Source of the DNA: Azospirillum sp.
Lineage (GTDB): Bacteria; Pseudomonadota; Alphaproteobacteria; Azospirillales; Azospirillaceae
Length of the DNA stretch: 64,000 nt
Assembly (NCBI GenBank): GCA_027486405.1
Contig: JAIXPD010000078.1
Span: 62,001-126,000, forward strand
Reading direction: 5' to 3'
Shown here: positions 29,571-37,869 of the stretch, piece after piece
How the letters are laid out: each line of letters opens with the position of its first letter
How positions within the stretch are numbered: position 1 is the stretch's first letter
Position numbers and translations under genes: made by a program
The notes under the pieces: model-generated
Told to the model about the DNA's origin: nothing
What the model saw: the letters and a program-made list of their open reading frames with translations, nothing else
Databases searched by the model: none

Positions 29571-31070
29571 TCAATCCATCGTCGGGATGGCGAAGCTGGC
29601 CCCTTCCTTGATGCCCGAGGGCCAGCGCGAGGTCACGGTCTTGGTCTTGGTGTAGAAGCGCACCGAATCCGGGCCGTGCTGGTTCAGATCGCCAAAGCCC
29701 GACCGCTTCCAACCGCCGAAGGTGTAGTAGGCGAGCGGAACCGGGATCGGCACGTTGATGCCGACCATGCCGACATCGACGCGGGCGGCGAAATCGCGGG
29801 CGGCGTCGCCGTCGCGGGTGAAGATCGCCACGCCGTTGCCATACTCATGCTCGTTCGGCAGGCTCAGCGCCTCCTCATAGGAATCCGCGCGGACGACCGA
29901 CAGCACCGGGCCGAAGATCTCTTCCTTGTAGATGCGCATTTCCGGCTTCACATGGTCGAACAGGCAGCCGCCCATGTAATAGCCGTTCTCGTACCCCTGC
30001 ATCTTGAAATCGCGGCCATCGACCGCCAGGGTCGCGCCCTCCTGCACGCCGAGATCGACGTACGATTTGACCTTGGCCAGATGCTCACGCGTCACCAGCG
30101 GGCCGAAATCGGCAGCGCTGTCGGTGGACGGGCCGATCTTCAGCGCTTCCACGCGGGGGACCAGACGCTCCATCAGGGCGTCGGCGGTCTTGCGGCCCAC
30201 GGGGACCACCACCGAAATCGCCATGCAGCGTTCGCCCGCCGCGCCAAAGCCGGCGCCGATCAGCGCGTCGGTCGCCTGGTCGAGGTCGGCGTCCGGCATG
30301 ATCAGCGCGTGATTCTTCGCCCCGCCAAAGCACTGGACGCGCTTACCGGCGGCGGTGCCGCGCGTGTAGATGTATTCGGCGATCGGGGTGGAGCCGACGA
30401 AGCCCACCGCCTTGATGTCGCGGTCGTCCAGGATGGCGTCCACCGCCACCTTGTCGCCGTGGACGACGTTCAGCACACCTTCGGGCAGACCGGCTTCCAG
30501 CATCAGTTCGGCCAGACGCATCGGCACGGACGGCGTGCGCTCCGACGGCTTGAGGATGAAGGCGTTGCCGCAGGCGATGGCCGGGGCGAATTTCCACATC
30601 GGGATCATCGCCGGAAAGTTGAAGGGCGTGATGCCCGCGACCACACCCAGCGGCTGGCGCATCGAATAGATGTCGATGCCGGGACCGGCCCCGTCGGTGA
30701 ACTCGCCCTTCAGCAGATGCGGGATGCCGCAGGCGAATTCCACCACTTCCAAACCGCGCTGGATGTCGCCCTTGGCGTCCACGATGGTCTTGCCATGCTC
30801 CAGCGACAGCAGGAGGGCCAGCGAGTCATACTCGCGCTGGACCAGATCGAGGAAGCGCATCAGCACGCGGGCGCGCTTTTGCGGGTTCTGCGCGGCCCAA
30901 CCGCGCTGCGCCACCTTGGCGTTTTCCACGGCCGCGCGCATTTCCTCGACGCTGGCCAGCGGAACCTTGGCCCGCACCTCGCCGGTCATCGGCGAAAAGA
31001 CGTCGGCGAAACGGCCCGAGGTGCCCGCGACCTTCTTGCCGCCGATCAGGTGATGGAGTTCGGTCGTCAT
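29571..31070 (-). CDS. mmsA: Methylmalonate-semialdehyde dehydrogenase (CoA-acylating)
   Basis: A 499-residue CoA-dependent aldehyde dehydrogenase converting methylmalonate semialdehyde to propionyl-CoA, or malonate semialdehyde to acetyl-CoA. Hallmarks are GITPFNFPAMIPMWKFAPA (about residue 148), FVGSTPIAEYIY, the missing general-base glutamate typical of this branch (CFGGAKNHALIMPDAD), and the nucleophile cysteine in GERCMAIS. It starts at MTTELHHLIGG behind GGGAGG. It is first in its operon. Besides valine it could handle semialdehydes made from thymine or uracil by the pre/hyd cluster (inference). Confidence 0.95.
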   Translation of the reverse strand: MTTELHHLIGGKKVAGTSGRFADVFSPMTGEVRAKVPLASVEEMRAAVENAKVAQRGWAAQNPQKRARVLMRFLDLVQREYDSLALLLSLEHGKTIVDAKGDIQRGLEVVEFACGIPHLLKGEFTDGAGPGIDIYSMRQPLGVVAGITPFNFPAMIPMWKFAPAIACGNAFILKPSERTPSVPMRLAELMLEAGLPEGVLNVVHGDKVAVDAILDDRDIKAVGFVGSTPIAEYIYTRGTAAGKRVQCFGGAKNHALIMPDADLDQATDALIGAGFGAAGERCMAISVVVPVGRKTADALMERLVPRVEALKIGPSTDSAADFGPLVTREHLAKVKSYVDLGVQEGATLAVDGRDFKMQGYENGYYMGGCLFDHVKPEMRIYKEEIFGPVLSVVRADSYEEALSLPNEHEYGNGVAIFTRDGDAARDFAARVDVGMVGINVPIPVPLAYYTFGGWKRSGFGDLNQHGPDSVRFYTKTKTVTSRWPSGIKEGASFAIPTMD

Positions 31071-31701
31071 TGGTGGTTTTCCTCCCGGATGATGTTGCTG
31101 TTGATGTGCGCCAGAGCGCCCACGGGTATCGACAGGAAACTTTGCGCATCGGTTGTGCAAGAATGCACCAGCGTCATCAAACAATTTAGAGACTGATGCA
31201 TCGGCTGCCCTTGGCGGGGTGGGGCGGGGCATGGCGGGGCGCTCCTTGCGGCACAACAGCCCTCCGTCCTACCCCCGCCGGGCGTGACGGACAAGGATCG
31301 GGGGAAAATCCCAGGGCAATCGCTTGAACGAGCGATCATCGTCACGCGGGCAAGAAAGGACACGGATTTCACGGATAAAATGAGGGATTTCACGGATTTT
31401 CACCCTCAATCACTTCATCCATCCCGTCACAAGATGTGTCGCAGGCTCGCAAACAGGATGCCCCTGAGACCGATTCCGCGAAATCCGTGAGAAAAATCCG
31501 TGAAATCCGTGGCAACTCTTGTTCCGGCTGGGTGCACGACGCTTCAAGCGATTGCCCTAGGGAAAATCCACGCACCGACCCAACCCTTGCAACGCCACTG
31601 CGCAAGGTTGGGCTGGCCCCGGCGGGGGGGAATGCTGCTATGCTGGCCCACCAGCAACGCCCACCAACAACGTGGGACCGATTGTCACCGGGGCCAAGGT
31701 C
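31071..31701. other. Intergenic region mmsA-nadE with long inverted repeat
   Basis: No gene is supported in these 631 bases, which should contain the divergent mmsA and nadE promoters. The clear structure is an imperfect inverted repeat at about 31360-31400 and 31476-31513, built of CACGGATTTCACGGAT units and their reverse complements. This type of repeat is scattered between genes in many bacteria. Short ORFs crossing it are not credible as genes. Confidence 0.7.
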
Positions 31702-33747
31702 ATGAGCTTCTCCTCCATCTACCGGCACGGGTTCGCGCGGGTGGCCGCCTGCACCACGCGCTGCACCCTCGCCGATCCGCAGGCCAACGCCGACGCCATC
31801 CTGGCTTCGGTCCGCGCCTGCCACGACCAGGGGGTGGCGCTCGCCCTGTTCCCCGAACTGTCGCTGTCGGGCTACGCCATCGACGATCTGCTGATGCAGG
31901 ATCCGTTGATCGACGCCGTGGTCGGCGCGGTCGAGCGGCTGGTCGCGGCCTCCGCCGATCTGCTGCCGGTGATCCTGGTGGGCGCGCCGCTGCTGCACGA
32001 GGGGCGGCTCTACAACACGGCGGTCATCGTCCATCGCGGGCGGCTGCTGGGCGTCGTGCCGAAAATCCACCTGCCCAATTACCGGGAATTCTACGAACGC
32101 CGTCACTTCGCCTCGGGCGAGGGGACCGGCGGCGGAACCATCCGCGTCGGCACCCTGACCGCCCCCTTCGGCCCCGACCTGCTGTTCGCGGCCGAGGATG
32201 TGCCCGGTCTGGTCGTCCACGCCGAGATTTGCGAAGACGTCTGGGTCGCGATGCCGCCCAGCGGGGCAGCGGCGTTGGCCGGGGCCACGGTGCTGACCAA
32301 CCTGTCGGCCAGCGACATCACCATCGGCAAGGCCGACACCCGGCGGCTGCTGGCGCAATCGCAATCGGCGCGCTGTCTGGCCGCCTATCTCTACACCTCC
32401 GCCGGGGTGGGGGAATCAACCACGGACCTGGCCTGGGACGGGCAGGCGTCGATCTTTGAAAATGGCGCGGTGCTGGCCGAAAGCCCGCGTTTCCCCGACG
32501 GCGACCAGATGGCCGTCGCCGACATCGATCTCGATTTGTTGCGGCAGGAGCGGTTGCGCCAGGGCAGCTTTGACGACAACCGCCGCCTGCACGCCGCCGC
32601 GACCGGGGGATTCCGCCGCGTCGGTTTCCGGCTGGAGCCGCCGCGCGGCGACATCGGTCTGCGCCGGGTGGTCGCGCGCTTTCCCTTCGTGCCCGCCGAT
32701 CCGGCCCGGCTGGAGCAGGATTGCTACGAGGCCTACAACATCCAGGTCGCCGGGCTGGTCCAGCGCCTGCGGGCGACGCGCACGGAACGGCTGGTCATCG
32801 GCGTGTCGGGCGGGCTGGATTCCACCCACGCCCTGATCGTCGCCGCCCGCGCCATGGACCGGCTGGGCCTGCCGCGCACCGGGATCCTCGCCTACACCAT
32901 GCCGGGATTCGGGACCAGCGAGGGAACCAAGACCAACGCGCACCGGCTGATGGCCGCCCTGGGCGTCACCGCGCGGGAGCTGGACATCCGCCCCGCCGCC
33001 CGCCAGATGCTGGCCGACATGGAGCATCCCTTCGCGCGCGGCGAGGCGGTGTATGACGTGACGTTCGAAAATGTGCAGGCGGGGCTGCGCACCGATTACC
33101 TGTTCCGGCTGGCCAACCACCACACCGCCATCGTGCTGGGAACCGGCGACCTGTCGGAACTGGCGTTGGGCTGGTGCACCTATGGCGTCGGCGACCAGAT
33201 GGCGCATTACAACGTCAATTCCGGGGTGCCGAAGACGCTGATCCAGCATTTGATCCGCTGGGTGATCGGTGGGCGTCAGTTCCCCGATCCGGTGCTGGAC
33301 ACGCTGGATTCGATCCTGAAGACGGAAATTTCGCCCGAACTGGTCCCGGTGGAGGCCGGGCAGGCGATCCAAAGCTCCGAATCCGTGGTCGGGCCGTATG
33401 ATTTGCAGGATTTCAGCCTGTTCTACGTCCTGCGCTATGGCTTTCGCCCGTCCAAGATCGCGTTTCTGGCCCGCCACGCCTGGGCCGACCCGGCGGCGGG
33501 GGATTGGCCGGTCGGCTACCCCGTCGACAAGCGGCGCGGCTATTCCCCGGCGGAGATCCGCGACTGGCTGCGCGTGTTCCTGCGCCGCTTCTTCGGCTTC
33601 AGCCAGTTCAAACGCTCGGCGATGCCGAACGGGCCGAAGGTGTCGGCGGGCGGCTCCCTGTCGCCACGCGGCGACTGGCGCGCGCCGTCCGACGGCAACG
33701 CGCGGGTGTGGCTGGAGGAGTTGGACCGCGAGGTTCCGGGGGAGTGA
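31702..33747 (+). CDS. nadE: Glutamine-dependent NAD+ synthetase
   Basis: A 681-residue two-domain enzyme making NAD+ from deamido-NAD+, ATP and glutamine, the last step of NAD synthesis. The N-terminal nitrilase-type glutaminase has its triad Glu52 ([10 protein letters not shown]), Lys121 ([12 protein letters not shown]) and Cys177 (AEICEDVW). The C-terminal synthetase has the P-loop [14 protein letters not shown] (about residues 368-381) and [16 protein letters not shown]. Length and triad positions match the Mycobacterium tuberculosis enzyme (679 residues). Start at [12 protein letters not shown] housekeeping gene on this replicon would support chromid status if no other copy exists. Confidence 0.96.
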   Translation: MSFSSIYRHGFARVAACTTRCTLADPQANADAILASVRACHDQGVALALFPELSLSGYAIDDLLMQDPLIDAVVGAVERLVAASADLLPVILVGAPLLHEGRLYNTAVIVHRGRLLGVVPKIHLPNYREFYERRHFASGEGTGGGTIRVGTLTAPFGPDLLFAAEDVPGLVVHAEICEDVWVAMPPSGAAALAGATVLTNLSASDITIGKADTRRLLAQSQSARCLAAYLYTSAGVGESTTDLAWDGQASIFENGAVLAESPRFPDGDQMAVADIDLDLLRQERLRQGSFDDNRRLHAAATGGFRRVGFRLEPPRGDIGLRRVVARFPFVPADPARLEQDCYEAYNIQVAGLVQRLRATRTERLVIGVSGGLDSTHALIVAARAMDRLGLPRTGILAYTMPGFGTSEGTKTNAHRLMAALGVTARELDIRPAARQMLADMEHPFARGEAVYDVTFENVQAGLRTDYLFRLANHHTAIVLGTGDLSELALGWCTYGVGDQMAHYNVNSGVPKTLIQHLIRWVIGGRQFPDPVLDTLDSILKTEISPELVPVEAGQAIQSSESVVGPYDLQDFSLFYVLRYGFRPSKIAFLARHAWADPAAGDWPVGYPVDKRRGYSPAEIRDWLRVFLRRFFGFSQFKRSAMPNGPKVSAGGSLSPRGDWRAPSDGNARVWLEELDREVPGE

Positions 33748-33951
33748 CAGCCCCCGTCACCCATATCGCCTCATTGCCCGTTTCAGCGGCGCAACCTGAT
33801 GACAAATCGGACAGAATCGGGTGAAAGGCTCGCCAAGGGGGCGGGAGTCTGGCATGGTGGTGGCGGCATTCCGGCGATGAACGGGGCAAAGAGCGGTCAT
33901 GATTCGGCGTTGGGGGTGTGGGCGTTGGGTCGGCGGACGGTGGGGGATGGC

Positions 33952-35751
33952 ATGAGCGGACGCCGCTGGCGCGCGCTGGCCCTGGCGGCCTTGCTGGCCT
34001 TCAACCCGGCCAGCCTGCCGCCGCCCACCCTGCTGATCGGATCGGCGGCGGTCGCCGTCACCGTCACCGCGCCGGAAGACGCCTGGGCGCGCTCCTCGTC
34101 GCGGTCGTCGGGGGGCTATTCGCGGCCCTCCTCGTCATCATCCTCGTCGGTGCGGACGCCGTCCACCAGCGGTTCTTCGTCGGGCGGCTACAGCAAGCCA
34201 TCGGTGGCGCGCACCCCGTCGACCAGCGCCAGCGAGTCATCCAGCGGCGCGTCGAGTGGCGGCTACAGCCGCCCGACGCCCAGCGCGGCGGCCCCCGCGC
34301 CAGCGCCCAGTTCGGCGGGCGACCGCGCGTTGAGCCAACAGGGATCCGCCGACGCGCTGAAACGGTTCAAGGCGCAGGAGGAGGCGAAAAAGGCCCCACC
34401 ACCCACCACCCCCACCGCGCCCGCCAGCGGATCTGGCAACGCCAGCACCAGCAGCGGAACCCGCAGCGGCGGGTCGAACTGGAGCGGTTGGGGCTGGACC
34501 AGCAGCGGCGGCGGCGGATCGCGCACGCCCACCACCCAAGCGCCGCCGCCCAACCCCTACGCCTCCTATGGCTGGAGACCACCGCCCTACAGCGTGGCCG
34601 CCCCCCGGCGCTTTGGCGTGTGGGACGGGCTGTTCCTGTGGTTCATGCTCGACACGCTGACCCGGCCCGGCCATTCCACCTTCTTCCACGATCAGGCCAA
34701 CGATCCCGGTTATCGCGAATGGCGGGCGGAGGCCGACCGGTTGGCCAAGGACAACGCGGAGCTGCGCGCCAAACTCGCCACGCTCGACCAGAGCCTGAAG
34801 GCGCAGGACGGAACCCCGCGCGAGGCCGGGCGGCTGCCGCCCGACGTGCCGCTCAGCCTGGCCCGCGCCGACAGCGGATCCGGCAGTGGATCGGGCGCGG
34901 CGGGGGAGGGGGGCAGCGCCAAGACCTCCTCCGGCCTGTCGGCCTTCGCCTGGTGGGCGATCCTGCTGCTGGGGGTGGCGGTCCTGTTCCTGCTGTGGCG
35001 CGCGCGCCGCCGGATGGACGCCAAGGCAACCGGCCAACCCACCGCCCCACCGACCACCGCCAACACCACCGCCAACAAGGGAGGCACCGAGGTGCGCCTG
35101 TTCGGAACGCTCGGCAATTACGTGAATCAGAAGCTGTCCGGCCAGCGTTACAGCCCCTCGCTGTTCCGGTTGGGCATGACCGTCACCATCGACCCCGCCC
35201 CCTTCCTGCTGGCGGAGGGAACCACCAAGGTGAAGGCCCCGCACACCGGCGGCGACCGTCTGGTGTCGATCGAGGCGGTCGGGACCATCACGTCCGGCTC
35301 GGCCACCGTCCATCGGCTCTATCTGCCCGGCGGTGGCTTCTTCCAAATCCATCTGGACGCCGACGGGCAGCCGGACGAGTGCCGTTACTTCACCCCCATC
35401 GACAGCGTCACCCCGGCGGACGAGGGCGAGTGGAGCTTCTGGCTGGACGAGCGCGAGGGGATGGTCGGCTGGCCGGAGTTCCAGACCAAGGACGGCGGTC
35501 TGTACCCGCGCGTCTGGTCGCCCGGCCTGACCCGCATCACCCCCTTCGTGCTGGCGGAATCGCGCCAGAGCCTGCGCGGGACGGAGGCTGTGACCAGCCA
35601 CGCCATGCTGTACGGCGCGCCCACCAACGCGCAAACCCCGGCCCCGGAGCGGGAATACATCCTGGTGGCGGTGGTGGAGCGCAACGGCGCGGCCTGCGTC
35701 GAGATCGCGGCGGGGATCGATGTGAACCCGGCGTCGCTGTCCCTGGCATAG
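33952..35751 (+). CDS. DUF2491 (YjfK-like) membrane-anchored protein
   Basis: A 599-residue protein resembling YjfK at its C-terminus (about residues 380-599, from TEVRLFGTLGNYVNQKLSG). The N-terminus has a hydrophobic signal-like segment. Then comes a long Ser/Gly/Pro-rich stretch with three SGGYS(R/K)P units (residues about 50-250), an amphipathic FGVWDGLFLWFMLDTL segment, a short coiled stretch, and one transmembrane helix at about 331-352 (WWAILLLGVAVLFLLWRARRR). The ATG at 33952 was preferred because the signal follows directly; a longer frame starts at 33799. It is first in a YjfK-YjfL-YjfJ set. Molecular function is unknown. Confidence 0.78.
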   Translation: MSGRRWRALALAALLAFNPASLPPPTLLIGSAAVAVTVTAPEDAWARSSSRSSGGYSRPSSSSSSSVRTPSTSGSSSGGYSKPSVARTPSTSASESSSGASSGGYSRPTPSAAAPAPAPSSAGDRALSQQGSADALKRFKAQEEAKKAPPPTTPTAPASGSGNASTSSGTRSGGSNWSGWGWTSSGGGGSRTPTTQAPPPNPYASYGWRPPPYSVAAPRRFGVWDGLFLWFMLDTLTRPGHSTFFHDQANDPGYREWRAEADRLAKDNAELRAKLATLDQSLKAQDGTPREAGRLPPDVPLSLARADSGSGSGSGAAGEGGSAKTSSGLSAFAWWAILLLGVAVLFLLWRARRRMDAKATGQPTAPPTTANTTANKGGTEVRLFGTLGNYVNQKLSGQRYSPSLFRLGMTVTIDPAPFLLAEGTTKVKAPHTGGDRLVSIEAVGTITSGSATVHRLYLPGGGFFQIHLDADGQPDECRYFTPIDSVTPADEGEWSFWLDEREGMVGWPEFQTKDGGLYPRVWSPGLTRITPFVLAESRQSLRGTEAVTSHAMLYGAPTNAQTPAPEREYILVAVVERNGAACVEIAAGIDVNPASLSLA

Positions 35752-35818
35752 GCTGTCCCTGGTGTAAGGCTGTTGGCGTCCTGTCTTTTCCCGTTCTTTT
35801 GAGTCGAGTGGCGGCATC

Positions 35819-36244
35819 ATGGAAACTGTGTTCGGTTCGATCCTCTCCGCGCTGGGTGCCGGTCTGCCGGTGCTGCTGCTGCAAATGGCGGTGACGCTGG
35901 TGCTGCTGGCCGCCGGTGTGGTGGTCTACACGCGCATCACCCCCTTCGACGAAGCCCGGCTGGTGGCCGACGGCAACCCGGCGGGCGGGCTGACGCTGGG
36001 CGGCTCCATCGTCGCGCTCGCCATCCCGCTGGCGGCGACGCTGGCGACCAGCACGGTGATCCTCGACATCATCCTGTGGGGGGTGGTGGCGGTGATCCTG
36101 CAACTGGTCGCCTTTGCCGTCGCCACCCTGCTGATCCGCGATCTGCGCGGCAAGATCGAGGGCGGCAACGTCGCCTCGGCCACCACGCTGGTCGGCATCC
36201 AGATCGGCGTCGCCCTGATCAACGCCGCCGCCATGGCCGGGTGA
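35819..36244 (+). CDS. DUF350 (YjfL-like) membrane protein
   Basis: A 141-residue protein with four hydrophobic helices. The DUF350 pattern is YTRITPFDEARLVADGNPAGGLTLGGSIVALAIPLA (residues about 37-72). Family members are small inner-membrane proteins of unknown function that co-occur with PspA-like and YjfK-like proteins. It sits 67 bases after the DUF2491 gene and 167 before the PspA-like gene. Confidence 0.88.
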   Translation: METVFGSILSALGAGLPVLLLQMAVTLVLLAAGVVVYTRITPFDEARLVADGNPAGGLTLGGSIVALAIPLAATLATSTVILDIILWGVVAVILQLVAFAVATLLIRDLRGKIEGGNVASATTLVGIQIGVALINAAAMAG

Positions 36245-36257
36245 AACGCGCTCAAAA

Positions 36258-36287
36258 AAGCCCCCCAAGCGGTAAGGACAGGGGCTT
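36258..36287. repeat. Iteron copy inside a hairpin loop, upstream of the PspA-like gene
   Basis: CCCCCAAGCGGTAAGGA (36262-36278) is identical to the origin iteron on its plus-strand orientation. Its ends lie in a 7-bp stem (AAGCCCC at 36258-36264, GGGGCTT at 36281-36287), and a T-run follows on the minus strand. It is about 3.4 kb from the main iteron cluster, in the gap between the DUF350 and PspA-like genes. Confidence 0.85.
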
Positions 36288-36411
36288 GCGCCGGAGGGTG
36301 AAGGCACCCCATCTGTAGGCCAGTCCGGTCCCGACCGGGCGCGTTGCCGTCCGTCGACACTGATTTGTTACTCTCAGAACCAACCAACCCCGTTGAACAG
36401 GAAAATTCCGC

Positions 36412-37179
36412 ATGCTCTCCTTCATCCGCAACCTTCTTGGCGTGAAGACCGATCAAGCCGTTCAGGGCGCCGTGGAGGCGCTGGTGCGTTGGGACCCCAA
36501 ATCCGCCACCGAGGCGGAATTGCGGACCATGGAGCAGCATCTGGACGATCTGGGCCGTCAAGTGGCCGAAGCGCGCGCCGTCTATGACCGCGAGCAGCGC
36601 GAGGCCGACGCGATCAAGGCCCTGTCAGCCCAGCGCATGGCCGCCGCCGAGCATCTGCAAAGCCAACTGGCGGGCGAAAGCGACCCGGCCCGTCAGGCCG
36701 CGCTGACCAAGAGCCTGGAGACCATCGTCGCCATGCTGGAAGAGATGGCCCCCGAGATTGAGCGCGAAACCAAGGACGCGGTGGACGCCCAACAGTTCCT
36801 GGAAATGCTGGAAAAGAGCTACGCCGACGCCGGGGCCAAGCTGAAATCCGCCCGCGCGGAGCTGGTGCGCGCCCAACGCGACATGGGCCGCGCCGAACAG
36901 CAGCGCGACATGGCCGAACGCCAGGCCGAAGCCGCCCGCCGTGCCGCCGGTCTGGCCCAGACCACCAGCGGCCTGACCGTGGCGCTGAAGGCGATGCAGG
37001 ACAGTGCGGCCAAGGATCTGGCCGCCGCCGAAGCCGCCAACGCCAAGGCCAAGCTGCTGACCCCGACCGCCCCGGAACAGGAAGACCCCAACATCGCCGC
37101 CGCCATGGCCGCCGCGTCGGGCAAGCCCGCCGCCTCCAGCCTGTCGGACCGTCTGGCCGCGCTGAAGTCCAAGGGCTGA
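36412..37179 (+). CDS. PspA/IM30-like coiled-coil protein (YjfJ-like)
   Basis: A 255-residue, almost wholly helical protein with long heptad runs (AEARAVYDREQREADAIKALSAQRM; KLKSARAELVRAQRDMGRAEQQRDMAERQAEAARRA) and a short hydrophobic N-terminus (MLSFIRNLLGVK). This fits the PspA/IM30 membrane-remodelling family, which oligomerises on stressed inner membranes. With YjfK- and YjfL-like neighbours it matches the enterobacterial yjfJKL arrangement. Membrane maintenance is the expected role by family; no PspF-type activator or sigma-54 promoter was identified nearby. Confidence 0.82.
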   Translation: MLSFIRNLLGVKTDQAVQGAVEALVRWDPKSATEAELRTMEQHLDDLGRQVAEARAVYDREQREADAIKALSAQRMAAAEHLQSQLAGESDPARQAALTKSLETIVAMLEEMAPEIERETKDAVDAQQFLEMLEKSYADAGAKLKSARAELVRAQRDMGRAEQQRDMAERQAEAARRAAGLAQTTSGLTVALKAMQDSAAKDLAAAEAANAKAKLLTPTAPEQEDPNIAAAMAAASGKPAASSLSDRLAALKSKG

Positions 37180-37217
37180 CCATTCACCCCTTTCAACAAA
37201 TCCTTTTCTCCGGCTTG

Positions 37218-37255
37218 TTGACGCCATTGGTGTAAAGAACTACTTTACACCAATG
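37218..37255 (+). promoter_or_regulatory. higBA promoter and operator
   Basis: A perfect 13-bp inverted repeat with a 5-base spacer (arm CATTGGTGTAAAG, 37225-37255) includes the higB start codon. Upstream is TTGACG (37218-37223), and 17 bases further TACTTT (37241-37246) could serve as -10. A start 7 bases later would fall on the A of the ATG, giving a leaderless message. HigA dimers are expected to bind the dyad and repress. Confidence 0.75.
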
Positions 37256-37531
37256 GTTCGCACCATCCGCAACAAGCCGCTTCGGCATTTTTTTGAAACC
37301 GGTCAATCCGGCAAACTCCCGGTCCAGGGGGCTGCCGTGACGCGCGTCAGCCGCGTTCTGCGGGCGCTCGATGTGGCGGGGAAACCGGAGGACATGAACC
37401 TTCCCGGCTACCATTTCCACGGCCTGGAAGGGGAACGTCGCTGGTCCGTGCGGGTAACAGCCAATTGGCGCGTTACCTTCGGCTGGGACGGCGTGGACGC
37501 CATCGATGTCGATTTGGAGGATTACCACTGA
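37253..37531 (+). CDS. higB: HigB-type toxin (RelE superfamily)
   Basis: A 92-residue HigB mRNA interferase, which cleaves mRNA on the ribosome when free of antitoxin. The family pattern is visible: IRNKPLRHFFETG at the N-terminus, RVLRALDVAGKPEDMNLPGYHFHGLEG in the middle, and RWSVRVTANWRVTFGW followed by DVDLEDYH at the end. The toxin gene precedes the antitoxin gene, the typical hig order, and overlaps it by one base (TGATG). Placed next to repA, it probably acts as a replicon-addiction module. Confidence 0.94.
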   Translation: MVRTIRNKPLRHFFETGQSGKLPVQGAAVTRVSRVLRALDVAGKPEDMNLPGYHFHGLEGERRWSVRVTANWRVTFGWDGVDAIDVDLEDYH

Positions 37532-37842
37532 TGAGCGACGCTCCCATCACGCGGGGCCTCCCCGCCATGCACCCCGGCGAACTGCTGCGCGAAGACATCC
37601 TTCCGGCCTTTGGTCGCCCCGTGTCAGACATCGCCAAGCTGTTGAAAGTCTCCCGCCAGACCCTGCACGCCATCTTGCGCGAAGAAGCCCCCGTGACCGC
37701 CGCCATGGCCCTGCGGTTGGGGAAGCTTTGCGGCAACGGCCCCGAGCTGTGGACGAATTTGCAAACCCGCCACGACCTGGATCGCCTCGCCCGCGAATTG
37801 AGCAGCGAACTCGCCGAAATTCCCACCCTGAACGCCGCTTGA
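37531..37842 (+). CDS. higA: HigA-type antitoxin
   Basis: A 103-residue XRE-type helix-turn-helix antitoxin: MHPGELLREDILPAFGRPVSDIAKLLKVSRQTLHAILRE (residues about 13-51) is the HigA signature, then AAMALRLGKLCGNGPELWTNLQTRHDL. It neutralises HigB and represses the operon. The ATG at 37531 overlaps the toxin stop. The gene converges on repA, with only 12 bases between their stop codons; the gap contains the start of an iteron-like sequence. Confidence 0.95.
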   Translation: MSDAPITRGLPAMHPGELLREDILPAFGRPVSDIAKLLKVSRQTLHAILREEAPVTAAMALRLGKLCGNGPELWTNLQTRHDLDRLARELSSELAEIPTLNAA

Positions 37843-37851
37843 TATCCCCTA

Positions 37852-37869
37852 TCCTTACGCCTTGGGGGC
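37852..37869. repeat. Iteron-like sequence containing the repA stop codon
   Basis: TCCTTACGCCTTGGGGGC matches the origin iteron TCCTTACCGCTTGGGGGC except at two adjacent positions. On the minus strand it encodes the last residues Pro-Lys-Ala and the TAA stop of repA (37855-37857). Confidence 0.75.

Noticed and set aside
31284-31490. Small ORF across the CACGGATTT repeat
   Set aside because: The peptide only reflects the repeat; there is no ribosome-binding site or homology cue.
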